Made by a program: the position numbers and the translations under genes
The notes under the pieces: generated by a model
Told to the model about the DNA's origin: nothing
Seen by the model: the letters and a program-made list of their open reading frames with translations, nothing else
Database searches by the model: none
Shown here: positions 8,946 to 15,582 of the stretch, piece after piece
Position numbering within the stretch: position 1 is the stretch's first letter
Layout: the number at the start of each line of letters is the position of its first letter
Assembly: GCA_947371775.1 (NCBI GenBank)
Contig: CANBQX010000005.1
Span: forward strand, 1-27,974
Length of the DNA stretch: 27,974 nt
DNA from: Comamonadaceae bacterium
GTDB lineage: Bacteria > Pseudomonadota > Gammaproteobacteria > Burkholderiales > Burkholderiaceae_C
Reading direction: 5' to 3'

Positions 8946-9388
8946 GTGCGGTGGTGACCCACGTCGCCTTTCACTTCGGCGCACCTGACAAAGTTGCCTA
9001 CGCCGTGCGCCTGCTGCGCAAGGCTGTGGGCACCGGCGCCCGTGTGCTGGTGTTGGCCGATGCAGAGCAATTGGCCCGTCTCGATGCCGCATTGTGGGGC
9101 TCGTCCGCCACGGACTTTGCGGTGCATTGCTATGCCGGTGCATCCCCGCAAGCAGTGGCCTTGAGCCCGGTGGTGATGTCTGACTACGCGGGTGAGGCCG
9201 CCAGTCCGGCTTTGGATGTGCTTGTGAATCTGGGGGACTCCATGCCGAGCGCCTTTGGGCGCCACGCCCGTGTGATTGAAGTGGTCAGCACCCAGGACGA
9301 GGAGCGTTTGTTGGCTCGTCAGCGCTGGAAAAATTACGTGGCCCAGGGCTACACACCGGACAGCAAGAATCTCAATTTACGAAATTGA
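8942..9388 (+). CDS. holC: DNA polymerase III chi subunit
   Basis: A 148-residue protein starting with GTG at 8942, overlapping the pepA stop by 4 bases. The chi features are the N-terminal [38 protein letters not shown], and the C-terminal [20 protein letters not shown]. Chi is the clamp-loader accessory that bridges psi/DnaX to single-strand binding protein during replication. The protein is of normal length. The overlap indicates translational coupling to pepA. Confidence 0.92.
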   Translation: MSAVVTHVAFHFGAPDKVAYAVRLLRKAVGTGARVLVLADAEQLARLDAALWGSSATDFAVHCYAGASPQAVALSPVVMSDYAGEAASPALDVLVNLGDSMPSAFGRHARVIEVVSTQDEERLLARQRWKNYVAQGYTPDSKNLNLRN

Positions 9389-9553
9389 TAGCCTCACCGA
9401 CTGAAAAACCAGTGCATGTACGCCGTTTGGGCGTAAAAATACCCCGCATCTTGGTAACTACCCGCTCGCAAACGAGGCTAATTTAGGGTATGGTTACGCC
9501 CGTTGAACTTTGGTTCACCACATTTTTCCGTTTATCTATCCCTTGGAGTTTTT
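9389..9553. promoter_or_regulatory. Spacer upstream of the solute-binding protein gene, with nested inverted repeats
   Basis: This 165-base gap has no convincing coding sequence. It contains an imperfect outer inverted repeat (GTAACTACCC at 9454-9463 against GGGTATGGTTAC at 9486-9497) enclosing a small CTCG/CGAG hairpin (9465-9476). A Shine-Dalgarno GGAG at 9545-9548 precedes the ATG at 9554. I find no -35/-10 pair with good match and spacing, so the promoter is unassigned. The repeat could be an operator or an mRNA leader structure. Confidence 0.3.
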
Positions 9554-10729
9554 ATGCAATTCAAATTAAAGACCGCTCTGACCGTTTTGGCAGCGGCCGC
9601 TTTGCTCGTCGCTTGCGGTAAAAAAGAAGAAGCCGCTGCACCTGCTGCTTCCGCTGATCCAGTCGTCAAGATTGGTCACGTTGGCCCCACCAGCGGCGCG
9701 ATCGCTCACTTGGGCAAGGACAACGAAAACGGCGCCATCATGGCGATCGAAGAGTTGAATGCTGCTGGCGTCATGATCGACGGCAAGAAAGTCAAGCTCG
9801 AGCTGATGGCTGAAGACGACGCTGCTGATCCTAAGCAAGGCACTGCAGTCGCCCAAAAATTGGCTGACGCCAAGGTTGCTGGCGTGGTCGGTCACTTGAA
9901 TTCCGGCACCTCCATCCCCGCATCGAAGATTTACAGCGACGCTGGCATTCCCCAGATTTCGCCTTCCGCGACCAACCCCAAGTACACCCGCCAAGGTTTC
10001 AAGACCACCTTCCGCGTGGTGGCTGACGACGTTCAACTCGGCAGCACCCTGGGCAAATACGCAGTGGGCACGCTCAAAGGCAAGGCCATCGCTGTGATCG
10101 ATGACCGTACTGCTTACGGCCAAGGCGTGGCTGAAGAGTTCACCAAAGCAGTGGAAGCTGCTGGCGGCAAAGTGGTGGCCAAAGAGTTCACCACCGACAA
10201 AGCCACCGACTTCAATTCCATCCTGACCACCATCAAGGGCAAGAAGCCTGACGTCGTGTTCTTCGGCGGTATGGACGCTGTTGCAGGCCCCATGCTCAAG
10301 CAAATGAAATCCTTGGGCATCAAGGCCAAGTTCATGGGCGGCGACGGCATCTGCTCTACCGAGTTGGTGAAACTCGCTGGCGATTCCGTGACCGACGACC
10401 AAGTGTTCTGCGCTGAAGCCGGTGGTGTTGAAGGCGAAGCCAAAGTCGGCATGGACGACTTCAAAGCCAAGTTCAAGACAAAGTTTGGTGCTGACGTTCA
10501 AGTCTACGCACCCTACGTCTATGACTCGGTCAAGATCATGGTTGCGGCCATGGTTGCTGCCAAGTCTTCGGACCCCGCCAAGTACCTGCCGGTTCTGGCT
10601 GCGACCAAAGACTACAAGGGCGTGACTGGCCCCATCTCCTTTGACGAAAAGGGCGACATCTTGAACGGTGCCTTGACCCTGAAGACCATCAAGGGCGGCG
10701 CTCTGACAACCATCGCTGTGATCCGCTAA
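9554..10729 (+). CDS. ABC transporter substrate-binding lipoprotein, branched-chain amino acid (LivJ/LivK) type
   Basis: A 391-residue protein. The start at 9554 is chosen because GGAG lies upstream and MQFKLKTALTVLAAAALLVAC forms a lipoprotein signal peptide with lipobox LVAC (Cys21); the frame extends further upstream without signal logic. The mature part is a type-I periplasmic binding fold (Peripla_BP_6): VVKIGHVGPTSGAIAHLGKD, VAGVVGHLNSGTSIPASKIY, ISPSATNPKYTRQGFKTTFR, DDRTAYGQGVAEEF, DVVFFGGMDAVAGPMLKQM. These proteins capture Leu/Ile/Val or related amino acids for LivFGHM-type importers. No permease or ATPase genes are adjacent, so it is an orphan receptor here. Codon use looks highly biased, suggesting strong expression. 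It ends in a strong terminator. Confidence 0.92.
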   Translation: MQFKLKTALTVLAAAALLVACGKKEEAAAPAASADPVVKIGHVGPTSGAIAHLGKDNENGAIMAIEELNAAGVMIDGKKVKLELMAEDDAADPKQGTAVAQKLADAKVAGVVGHLNSGTSIPASKIYSDAGIPQISPSATNPKYTRQGFKTTFRVVADDVQLGSTLGKYAVGTLKGKAIAVIDDRTAYGQGVAEEFTKAVEAAGGKVVAKEFTTDKATDFNSILTTIKGKKPDVVFFGGMDAVAGPMLKQMKSLGIKAKFMGGDGICSTELVKLAGDSVTDDQVFCAEAGGVEGEAKVGMDDFKAKFKTKFGADVQVYAPYVYDSVKIMVAAMVAAKSSDPAKYLPVLAATKDYKGVTGPISFDEKGDILNGALTLKTIKGGALTTIAVIR

Positions 10730-10762
10730 TTAGCGCATCTTTGCGATCCGTCGGATCCGAGA

Positions 10763-10788
10763 AAAGCCCGCGCAAGCGGGCTTTTTTT
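10763..10788 (+). terminator. Rho-independent terminator of the solute-binding protein gene
   Basis: A perfect stem AAAGCCCGC/GCGGGCTTT closed by a GCAA tetraloop is followed by a run of Ts. It lies about 35 bases after the stop at 10729 and before the tRNA gene. Confidence 0.93.
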
Positions 10789-10854
10789 CGTCTGTCAGTG
10801 CTTGAAAAATCCGGTCGCTTACCCGGGGGTCGAAAAATCAGGCCATTTGCAGGT

Positions 10855-10860
10855 TAAAAT
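10855..10860 (+). promoter_or_regulatory. Candidate -10 element of tRNA-Ser
   Basis: TAAAAT lies 10 bases before the mature tRNA 5' end, a distance suited to a short 5' leader. The best -35 candidate (TCGAAA at 10830-10835) has 19-base spacing and a weak match, so only the -10 is proposed. Confidence 0.35.
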
Positions 10861-10870
10861 CAGAGGCTCT

Positions 10871-10960
10871 GGAGAGGTGGATGAGCGGTTTAAGTCACAC
10901 GCCTGGAAAGCGTGCGAGGGGTAAAACCCTCCGCGGGTTCGAATCCCGCCTTCTCCGCCA
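10871..10960 (+). tRNA. tRNA-Ser (anticodon GGA)
   Basis: This is a 90-base class II tRNA. The acceptor GGAGAGG pairs with CTTCTCC before the discriminator G and an encoded CCA (10958-10960). The anticodon loop CTGGAAA at 10903-10909 gives anticodon GGA (10905-10907), reading UCC/UCU. A long variable arm (GCGAGGGGTAAAACCCTCC region) and the T-loop GGTTCGAATCC are as expected for tRNA-Ser. Its 3' end is the attachment site of the adjoining element, and the gene remains intact because the element restores the 3' end. Confidence 0.97.
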
Positions 10961-10962
10961 GA
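10947..10962 (+). repeat. attL core, 16-bp direct repeat in the tRNA-Ser 3' end
   Basis: CGCCTTCTCCGCCAGA, made of the last 14 bases of tRNA-Ser plus two bases, recurs exactly at 22606-22621. A tyrosine integrase gene lies next to the far copy. An identical tRNA 3' end at both borders is the standard footprint of site-specific integration. Confidence 0.93.
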
Positions 10963-11002
10963 TAGTCAGTGTTTATGCGGGTTTCAAGAGGGTTTTTTCC
11001 AC

Positions 11003-11024
11003 AACCCACCCAAAAACCCACCCA
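11003..11024 (+). repeat. Two AACCCACCCA repeats just inside attL (candidate integrase arm sites)
   Basis: AACCCACCCA occurs at 11003-11012 and 11015-11024, and AACCCACC recurs in the opposite arm at 22466-22473, between the integrase gene and attR. P4-type integrases bind short repeated arm sites on both sides of the core. Function is inferred from position only. Confidence 0.4.
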
Positions 11025-11028
11025 ACGG

Positions 11029-11057
11029 AAAAGCGATTGCAGTGCAGTCGCTTTTTT
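11029..11057 (+). terminator. Rho-independent terminator inside the left end, probably serving tRNA-Ser
   Basis: AAAAGCGATTGCA at 11029-11041 pairs with TGCAGTCGCTTTT at 11043-11055 (one G-T wobble; the innermost pairs must open to form a loop), and the right arm runs into six Ts. It lies about 70 bases after the tRNA, in element DNA, and would replace the original terminator displaced to 22626. It also separates tRNA transcription from the cargo gene. Confidence 0.72.
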
Positions 11058-11101
11058 CGTTTGAGCGTTGCTTTTTTGCGCAATCAACCAAGGAGCGGGA
11101 C

Positions 11102-11806
11102 TTGGCCACGAGGTTCGTTATCAACGTCAATGGAGCACCGAAAACCGTTTTTAAGGTCCACGAGACCCGAAGCGGCGACCTGAATGTGCACACGACTTCA
11201 GGTGGCAGGCGTTACAACGGCAAGTCATTGCAAGAAATGGTCGAGACTCAACCGGAGTCAGCGTTTGAGGAATGCGACACCCACATCAGCGTGCACAACA
11301 CGCCCAACAATCCGCAATTGAACTTCATCACTCAAACCGAGAGGTTCACGGATCGGCAAACCAAGATGGCCCAGGCAACGACTGGCATCAAAGTGGAAAA
11401 CTTGTTTGTGCCCGTGTTATTTAGAGTCACCGGCGATCTTTCACGCCCGCGGTATGACCTGCCTACAAACTGCAAAGATCGCCTGATTTCGCTGGGCCAG
11501 TACGACCCCAGCGTGGGGCAATTGCGGTTCATGATCGTTTGCAGCCGAAGGGACAAGAATTTTCCGTTTCACGCTGAGCACCCATCGAACAACATGGAGG
11601 TGCAGTTCAGGTGCTTCAATTTGACGCTGCTATGGTCCTATTTGAACCAGCCGTCGCACCCGCAGGCGATCGACTTTTTCCTTGGCACCTCAAAAGAGAG
11701 TGGCCCAATGCGCGGTGCCGATTGGTTCGAAATTTATAACCTGTACACGGACCTTTACATGCTCCACGCGAACGAATATTTTCGAACGTATGGGGATGGG
11801 TACTAA
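11102..11806 (+). CDS. Unrecognised cargo protein next to attL
   Basis: I place the start at the TTG of 11102, with AAGGAG at 11090-11095 and a 6-base spacing, giving 234 residues; an ATG at 11042 in the same frame lies inside the terminator hairpin and is unlikely. I do not recognise the family. The N-terminal part (RFVINVNGAPKTVFKVHETR) looks like a beta-rich module. The middle has a Gln/Thr-rich stretch and KVENLFVPVLFRVTGDLSRP. The C-terminal part is aromatic-rich (FNLTLLWSYL, DWFEIYNLYTDLYMLHANEYF). There is no signal peptide or membrane segment. It is the only + strand gene of the element, convergent with the long minus operon, and looks less GC-rich than the chromosome. This is the usual place for accessory (defence or moron) genes; no function can be assigned. 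Confidence 0.7.
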   Translation: MATRFVINVNGAPKTVFKVHETRSGDLNVHTTSGGRRYNGKSLQEMVETQPESAFEECDTHISVHNTPNNPQLNFITQTERFTDRQTKMAQATTGIKVENLFVPVLFRVTGDLSRPRYDLPTNCKDRLISLGQYDPSVGQLRFMIVCSRRDKNFPFHAEHPSNNMEVQFRCFNLTLLWSYLNQPSHPQAIDFFLGTSKESGPMRGADWFEIYNLYTDLYMLHANEYFRTYGDGY

Positions 11807-11883
11807 GGGCGCAACGGCGCTTGCCAGTTTCACGCATGGGGTTGTTTTTAAAACGGCCTTGCATGGGGTTGGCGCCCGAAAAA
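11807..11883. other. Convergent gap with a long-range inverted repeat and an 11-bp direct repeat
   Basis: Between the cargo gene and the end of the minus operon, GGGCGC-AA just after the cargo stop pairs with TTG-GCGCCC near 11869-11877. GCATGGGGTTG occurs twice, at 11834-11844 and 11861-11871. The stem could act as a two-way terminator but has a long loop and no strong T-run. Confidence 0.3.
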
Positions 11884-12132
11884 TCACTCCAGTCCGTCCG
11901 CCCGCATCATCCGGCGAATCTCGGCCTCCATGTCAGCGCCTGTCATTTTGCGGATGGTGGCCTTGAGGTCACGCCACGGATTCGAGCGTAGACCGTGCAC
12001 CATCGCGTTTCGGGAGCTTTTCAGCTTTCCGCCTTGGCTTTGCGGGCCGGTTGATCGCTCCCACGGTTTCCAGCGCTCGATTGCTTCCCGCTGCCGCTGG
12101 CGCTGTTCTGGTGTCCAGGTGCGTGCCGCCAT
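11884..12132 (-). CDS. Small basic prophage-type protein of unknown function
   Basis: An 82-residue protein rich in Arg and Lys. The start at 12132 has GAGG six bases upstream. The opening RTWTPEQRQRQREAIERWKPWERSTGP, followed by GGKLKSSRNAMVHG, is a pattern I associate with small conserved prophage proteins in betaproteobacteria (from memory, not searched). Its 5' half overlaps the 3' end of the preceding gene by 164 bases in another frame. It is the last gene of the long minus operon. The role is unknown; the Arg/Lys content would suit nucleic-acid contact. Confidence 0.65.
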   Translation of the reverse strand: MAARTWTPEQRQRQREAIERWKPWERSTGPQSQGGKLKSSRNAMVHGLRSNPWRDLKATIRKMTGADMEAEIRRMMRADGLE

Positions 12133-12709
12133 TGCCTGCCTCTAATAGTTCGTTCGTCTTGGAATTGGGCTGAGATTTCCCACGCGCGCGTTTCAATGCC
12201 GGTGCGGGCTTCAATTCGTTGTTCACCTGTTGCGGGCCATGGGCCACGTTGGTCTGCCGGACAAATGCCACGGAGCGCGGGTTTTTGAACTCGTTCAAGG
12301 TCTCCAGCGTCACCCGGCAATTGCTCTGGGCTTTCAAGGCAAGCTGCATGAGGGGCTGTAGCCGCTTTATGTCATTGAGGTTGCTTGAGGCCTTCCCCAT
12401 TAGTTTGGAAAAAACCGCCTGCAGCGCCATGGCTTGGGACATGAGCATGCGTTCGGGCACGTCCATGCTTCCGGCTTGCACTGCATCGTTTCGTTTTCGA
12501 AACTCTTCATAGACCCCCTGTGAGGGTAAGTTCAGGTCGTGATTCAGAAATTGCAGCACGACGCTGGCTGAGAGCCCCTCGGCGCTGCTTGCCATCGCTG
12601 GATTGTCTGGTGGCTCAGCTTCGGGATGATCGTCATGTTCTGGCAGTTCGCTCAATGCGGCCTTGATCCGCGCCTGGCGCTTGAGAATTTCGGACTCGAC
12701 GTCTTTCAT
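11969..12709 (-). CDS. Conserved phage/island-type protein of unknown function
   Basis: A 246-residue soluble protein. The central region has a helical segment (MLMSQAMALQAVFSKLMGKA, then LKAQSNCRVTLETLNEFKNP) followed by SVAFVRQTNVAHGPQQVNN. I recall that last motif from hypothetical proteins in betaproteobacterial prophage-like regions, without a known role. The acidic N-terminus (EHDDHPEAEPPDNP) and basic C-terminus (NRPAKPRRKAEKLPKRDG) look disordered. Its ATG overlaps the previous stop by 4 bases. The 3' end overlaps the next gene by 164 bases; the tail still looks family-like, so I keep both frames. A structural or packaging-related role is possible but not supported. Confidence 0.7.
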   Translation of the reverse strand: MKDVESEILKRQARIKAALSELPEHDDHPEAEPPDNPAMASSAEGLSASVVLQFLNHDLNLPSQGVYEEFRKRNDAVQAGSMDVPERMLMSQAMALQAVFSKLMGKASSNLNDIKRLQPLMQLALKAQSNCRVTLETLNEFKNPRSVAFVRQTNVAHGPQQVNNELKPAPALKRARGKSQPNSKTNELLEAGNGGTHLDTRTAPAAAGSNRALETVGAINRPAKPRRKAEKLPKRDGARSTLESVA

Positions 12710-13062
12710 GGTTTGACCCTAATTCCGTTGCGCTCCATGGTCTGCTGAATCTCCAGCGCGCTCATGGCGTCGATGCGCCGGATGAACTGCAGCGGGTCTT
12801 CCATCAGCTTCGGACGCACGCCCATGACCTTACGCACGGTGCGCGCGTACTTTGCCGCCAGATCGGTGTAGCGATCGAGCAGCTCGGCCCCCGCCTTGCG
12901 GCCAAAGGCACGGGCAACGTCAGCATGGCCGGCGGCTTTCTGCTCGTCGACCACCAGTTGGGCCAGCGTGGCTACCTGGGCGAAGTGCGGTGCCACCTGG
13001 TCGAATTCACGCCGTGCGGCCAGCATGTGGTCGATGTCGCTGTGGTAAATGGTTCGGGTCAT
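12706..13062 (-). CDS. Unknown small helical protein downstream of the tape-measure-like gene
   Basis: A 118-residue, probably all-helical protein (DIDHMLAARREFDQVAPHFA, KAGAELLDRYTDLAAKYAR, IDAMSALEIQQTMERNGI). I recognise no family. Its ATG directly follows the TGA of the tape-measure-like gene and its stop overlaps the next ATG by 4 bases, so it is part of the coupled operon. No signal peptide or membrane segment. Confidence 0.72.
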   Translation of the reverse strand: MTRTIYHSDIDHMLAARREFDQVAPHFAQVATLAQLVVDEQKAAGHADVARAFGRKAGAELLDRYTDLAAKYARTVRKVMGVRPKLMEDPLQFIRRIDAMSALEIQQTMERNGIRVKP

Positions 13063-14853
13063 TCAATGTGCCCCTGCCATGCCAGGCGAAACCGGCGACA
13101 TACTGCCGTCGAAACGGGTACCGGAGGCCGAGGGGCGCCGAGACTCGTTACCCCATTCGTTGGCCACGGCGCGCGCGATTTCACGCCCGTTCAGGTGGAC
13201 CGGAACTTCGATCTTTTGGCGCATTGGCGAACTTGACCGGACATAGGGTGAGTGAGCACCTTGACCACTTTGCACCGTCTCTGCCGGCCCCCAATAACCG
13301 CCCGCACCGCTGCGACCATGACCGGGATGCCATACGTCTCCGATGTGGTGCTCACTGCCACTGGTTCGATTTCTTGGGCCTAGAACTGGGTCGCTCGCCC
13401 GCTTTTCCTTGAACATGTCAAACAACCATGTCAGCCCACCGAGTGCCGCCGCCATTCCTGCGATGCCCAGCACTATCGGAGAGGCCGCGCCAGCCGCTAG
13501 CAATCCGCCAGCCCCGCCGATCAGTCCCAGCGCGCCACTAAGTGCCCCAAATCCCCGAACTGCCAGCATTAACCCCCCGCCGAGGGTCATGGCGGAGGCC
13601 AACCCTACAAACCCCAGTGTCAACCCTTTGATCAAGCTTGGGAATTTGTTGAGGTCTTTGAGCCAGTTTGAAAAGTCCTGAATCAGCGGAGTAAGTACCG
13701 GCAGCACCGTCTGACCGATGACAAGCCCCAAGTCTGCCAGTGCCTTGTGGAACTTCTCCATCGCCATCATCGGACTGTCGGCGTTGTCCTTGACAGTCTG
13801 CGCGATGCCGCGGGCCTTGTCGTAGGCCTTGAGTGATTCCTCAATGACCGGCAGTTGCGACATGATCTTGTTGTAGACCTTGGCGCCATTCGTGCCCAGA
13901 ATGATCGCGTTTTCGCGCTCCACATCTGTTTGTCGGATGATGCCGTGGGCGTGGTACATCTTCAATAGTTCCGACGCATACCCGATCGCATCAGTAGATT
14001 GAAGGTTTGCAAGGTACGAGGTCTGTTTGTGGCCAGTGGCATCCAACATTCCCAGTCCAGCCATTTCGTGCAACATCAGCTTGGGCGGCAGCGACATCAT
14101 GCCGTTGGTGCGACCGTAGGCAGTGCGCAGGCCCACTGCGGTTGTGCTGCCACCCAGCTCGCCGATGATCGGTTCAAGGCCGCCGAATATCGCCCGCAAG
14201 CCCAATTGATTGGTGGCCGAACTGCCGTAGGCAACAAACTGCTTGAGCTGGCGCTCGTCGACCATCTTGCCGCTTGACTGGACCGCCTTAAAAATTCCGT
14301 CGGCAATCTCTTTTGCTCGTTCGGTGTTGCCCAATCCGCCCATCATTTCGACGGTTTTATTCAGACTGCGCATCGCGCCTTCGTGGGCGCCTCTGTGCTG
14401 TCCGCCTAGCAGCCCCATCGCTACCTGGTACTGCGCCAGCACCGGCATCATAGTTTTTGCTGCTTCCAATGAGCGGGCGCCATCCATGCCCGACTCACGG
14501 AATGCACCCTGGGCTTCGACGAAGAGCTTCATGCGCTCCTGCATCGAAGTGCCGATGATGTCGGTCGCCGTCACAAACTTCTGGGCGTCTTTGATTTGCA
14601 GATCACCTAAGCCCATCTGCCGTAACTTGGCCAACTCGCGGTTGTAATCCATGGCCATCTGCAGCGGGCCCTTGAGGGACAGCAGCATGGATGCGCCAGT
14701 ACCGGCAAGGGCCATTCCAATCAGGCCCAAATTCTTGTGCAGACCTTGAGCGGCTGCGTCCGTCTTTCGCAGGTCGTTGGTGATGCTGATCAAGCCGGTG
14801 CTGACCTTGTTCACCAGCGAGAGCTCTACTGCGATGCGATATGCCTCAAACAT
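13063..14853 (-). CDS. Phage tail tape-measure-like protein
   Basis: A 596-residue protein. AAGGA lies six bases before the ATG at 14853. The N-terminal half is helical with an early hydrophobic patch (LGLIGMALAGTGASMLLSL, about 42-60). Residues 372-404 (LADLGLVIGQTVLPVLTPLI, then a WLKDLNKF-type helix) match the segment that precedes the hydrophobic core in tail tape-measure proteins, and residues about 408-478 are a long Gly/Ala/Leu-rich membrane-like region. The C-terminus is Gly/Ser/Pro-rich. Tape-measure proteins set tail length and help DNA cross the host membrane. This one is short for a siphophage and lacks neighbouring tail genes, which is odd. A host-membrane effector or channel is an alternative reading. 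Confidence 0.72.
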   Translation of the reverse strand: MFEAYRIAVELSLVNKVSTGLISITNDLRKTDAAAQGLHKNLGLIGMALAGTGASMLLSLKGPLQMAMDYNRELAKLRQMGLGDLQIKDAQKFVTATDIIGTSMQERMKLFVEAQGAFRESGMDGARSLEAAKTMMPVLAQYQVAMGLLGGQHRGAHEGAMRSLNKTVEMMGGLGNTERAKEIADGIFKAVQSSGKMVDERQLKQFVAYGSSATNQLGLRAIFGGLEPIIGELGGSTTAVGLRTAYGRTNGMMSLPPKLMLHEMAGLGMLDATGHKQTSYLANLQSTDAIGYASELLKMYHAHGIIRQTDVERENAIILGTNGAKVYNKIMSQLPVIEESLKAYDKARGIAQTVKDNADSPMMAMEKFHKALADLGLVIGQTVLPVLTPLIQDFSNWLKDLNKFPSLIKGLTLGFVGLASAMTLGGGLMLAVRGFGALSGALGLIGGAGGLLAAGAASPIVLGIAGMAAALGGLTWLFDMFKEKRASDPVLGPRNRTSGSEHHIGDVWHPGHGRSGAGGYWGPAETVQSGQGAHSPYVRSSSPMRQKIEVPVHLNGREIARAVANEWGNESRRPSASGTRFDGSMSPVSPGMAGAH

Positions 14854-14864
14854 TTTGATTCCTT

Positions 14865-15041
14865 TCAGAGTAGCCCGAGCACCATCATTTCAACCACGCG
14901 CTCGCCAGGCGATGGCATGCGCTCGATTGAAATTTCGTCGGTTCCGGTTGCTTGATCGGTGACGGGGATGACGGCTTCCACCTGGACTTGGTCGTTGGCG
15001 GCTGCGGCGTCGGCGGGCTGCACCGGGGAGACGTTATGCAT
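14865..15041 (-). CDS. Small acidic protein preceding the tape-measure-like gene
   Basis: A 58-residue protein starting at 15041 (MHNVSPVQPADAAAAND); AAGGAG lies inside the end of the upstream gene with suitable spacing, and the start overlaps that gene's stop by 8 bases. The frame stays open further upstream, but that start would lack the signal and overlap more. It has an acidic, Val/Ala-rich middle and a hydrophobic end (VVEMMVLGLL). I recognise no family. It sits where siphophages keep tail-assembly chaperones, but I see no similarity or frameshift signal to support that. Confidence 0.62.
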   Translation of the reverse strand: MHNVSPVQPADAAAANDQVQVEAVIPVTDQATGTDEISIERMPSPGERVVEMMVLGLL

Positions 15042-15240
15042 TTGTGGCTCCTTGATTGCGGACTGCTTCGACTGATTCGACAACTGGCAGGTCTTCTGGG
15101 GTGAAACCGCTTTGAACGGCGGCGAGGTAACTGTCAGCAGGAACCAAGGCCAGCCCGTCTTGGGTGATGTCCACTGTTACGCCGTCTGAGAGCGTGTAGT
15201 TGGCGCCCGGTACCGGGGAGCGCATCCAAATCTTGATCAT
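15034..15240 (-). CDS. Small protein with one copy of the LxDGVxVxI repeat domain
   Basis: A 68-residue protein. Residues about 14-47 (YTLSDGVTVDITQDGLALVP, then an Ala-x-x-x-GFTP end) match the domain present twice in the gene just upstream, including the MRSP lead-in that parallels MRAP there. The gap to the upstream gene is 9 bases. The pair looks like a gene duplication. It is probably a small beta/alpha module; whether it is a virion, binding or regulatory protein is unknown. Confidence 0.7.
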   Translation of the reverse strand: MIKIWMRSPVPGANYTLSDGVTVDITQDGLALVPADSYLAAVQSGFTPEDLPVVESVEAVRNQGATNA

Positions 15241-15249
15241 TACGGTTCC

Positions 15250-15573
15250 CTATAAAACGCCGTGAGTTGGGATGAACCCGTACTGCGTAGCAAAGGAGGT
15301 CCAGCCCTGCGGTACGCTGGCCAGGCCTCCAGTTACTGTGACGGTGACACCGTTGGGGAGTGCGAGGTTGCCGGTCCAGTTGGCCGGCGCCCTCATTGAC
15401 ACATAGGGTGCCGGAGTACCGAAAGGCGGCGTGTAACCGGCAGAGATGGCCGCCTGCCAGCTTGTATCGGGCACGCTGGCTTGATTGCCTGAAATGGTGA
15501 CCACGACACCGTCTGGGAGTTTGTGCGTGCCCTGGTTCATGCCAGCGGGTGCGGTAAATGTGTAATTTGCCAT
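15250..15573 (-). CDS. Small protein with two copies of the LxDGVxVxI repeat domain
   Basis: A 107-residue protein. The start at 15573 has AAGGAAACACC before it. Two internal repeats are visible: residues about 16-52 (KLPDGVVVTISGNQASVP, W, AISAGYTPP) and about 69-103 (ALPNGVTVTVTGGLASVPQG, W, FATQYGFIP). Each looks like two short beta strands, a VP turn and a helix ending in GY/GF-x-P. A third copy is in the next gene. No signal peptide. I know no function for this module; its place just before a tape-measure-like gene would suit a virion or tail-associated protein, which is inference. Confidence 0.72.
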   Translation of the reverse strand: MANYTFTAPAGMNQGTHKLPDGVVVTISGNQASVPDTSWQAAISAGYTPPFGTPAPYVSMRAPANWTGNLALPNGVTVTVTGGLASVPQGWTSFATQYGFIPTHGVL

Positions 15574-15582
15574 GGTGTTTCC

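Noticed and set aside
9389..9553. Riboswitch upstream of the solute-binding protein gene
   Set aside because: The inverted repeats are short and imperfect and no known aptamer consensus is recognisable.
9566..10501. 311-codon minus-strand open frame opposite the solute-binding protein gene
   Set aside because: Shadow frame; the + strand has a signal peptide, family motifs and a terminator.
10881..11183. Open frame through tRNA-Ser and the left arm
   Set aside because: It runs across the tRNA and the terminator hairpin, with no ribosome site; chance reading.
11834..11871. Two GCATGGGGTTG copies as a mobile-element target duplication
   Set aside because: Only 27 bases apart with no transposase or inverted ends between them; more likely a local repeat in a convergent gap.
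14865..15041. Tail assembly chaperone pair with programmed frameshift before the tape-measure-like gene
   Set aside because: No slippery heptamer or overlapping extended frame is visible; the small gene has its own start and stop.
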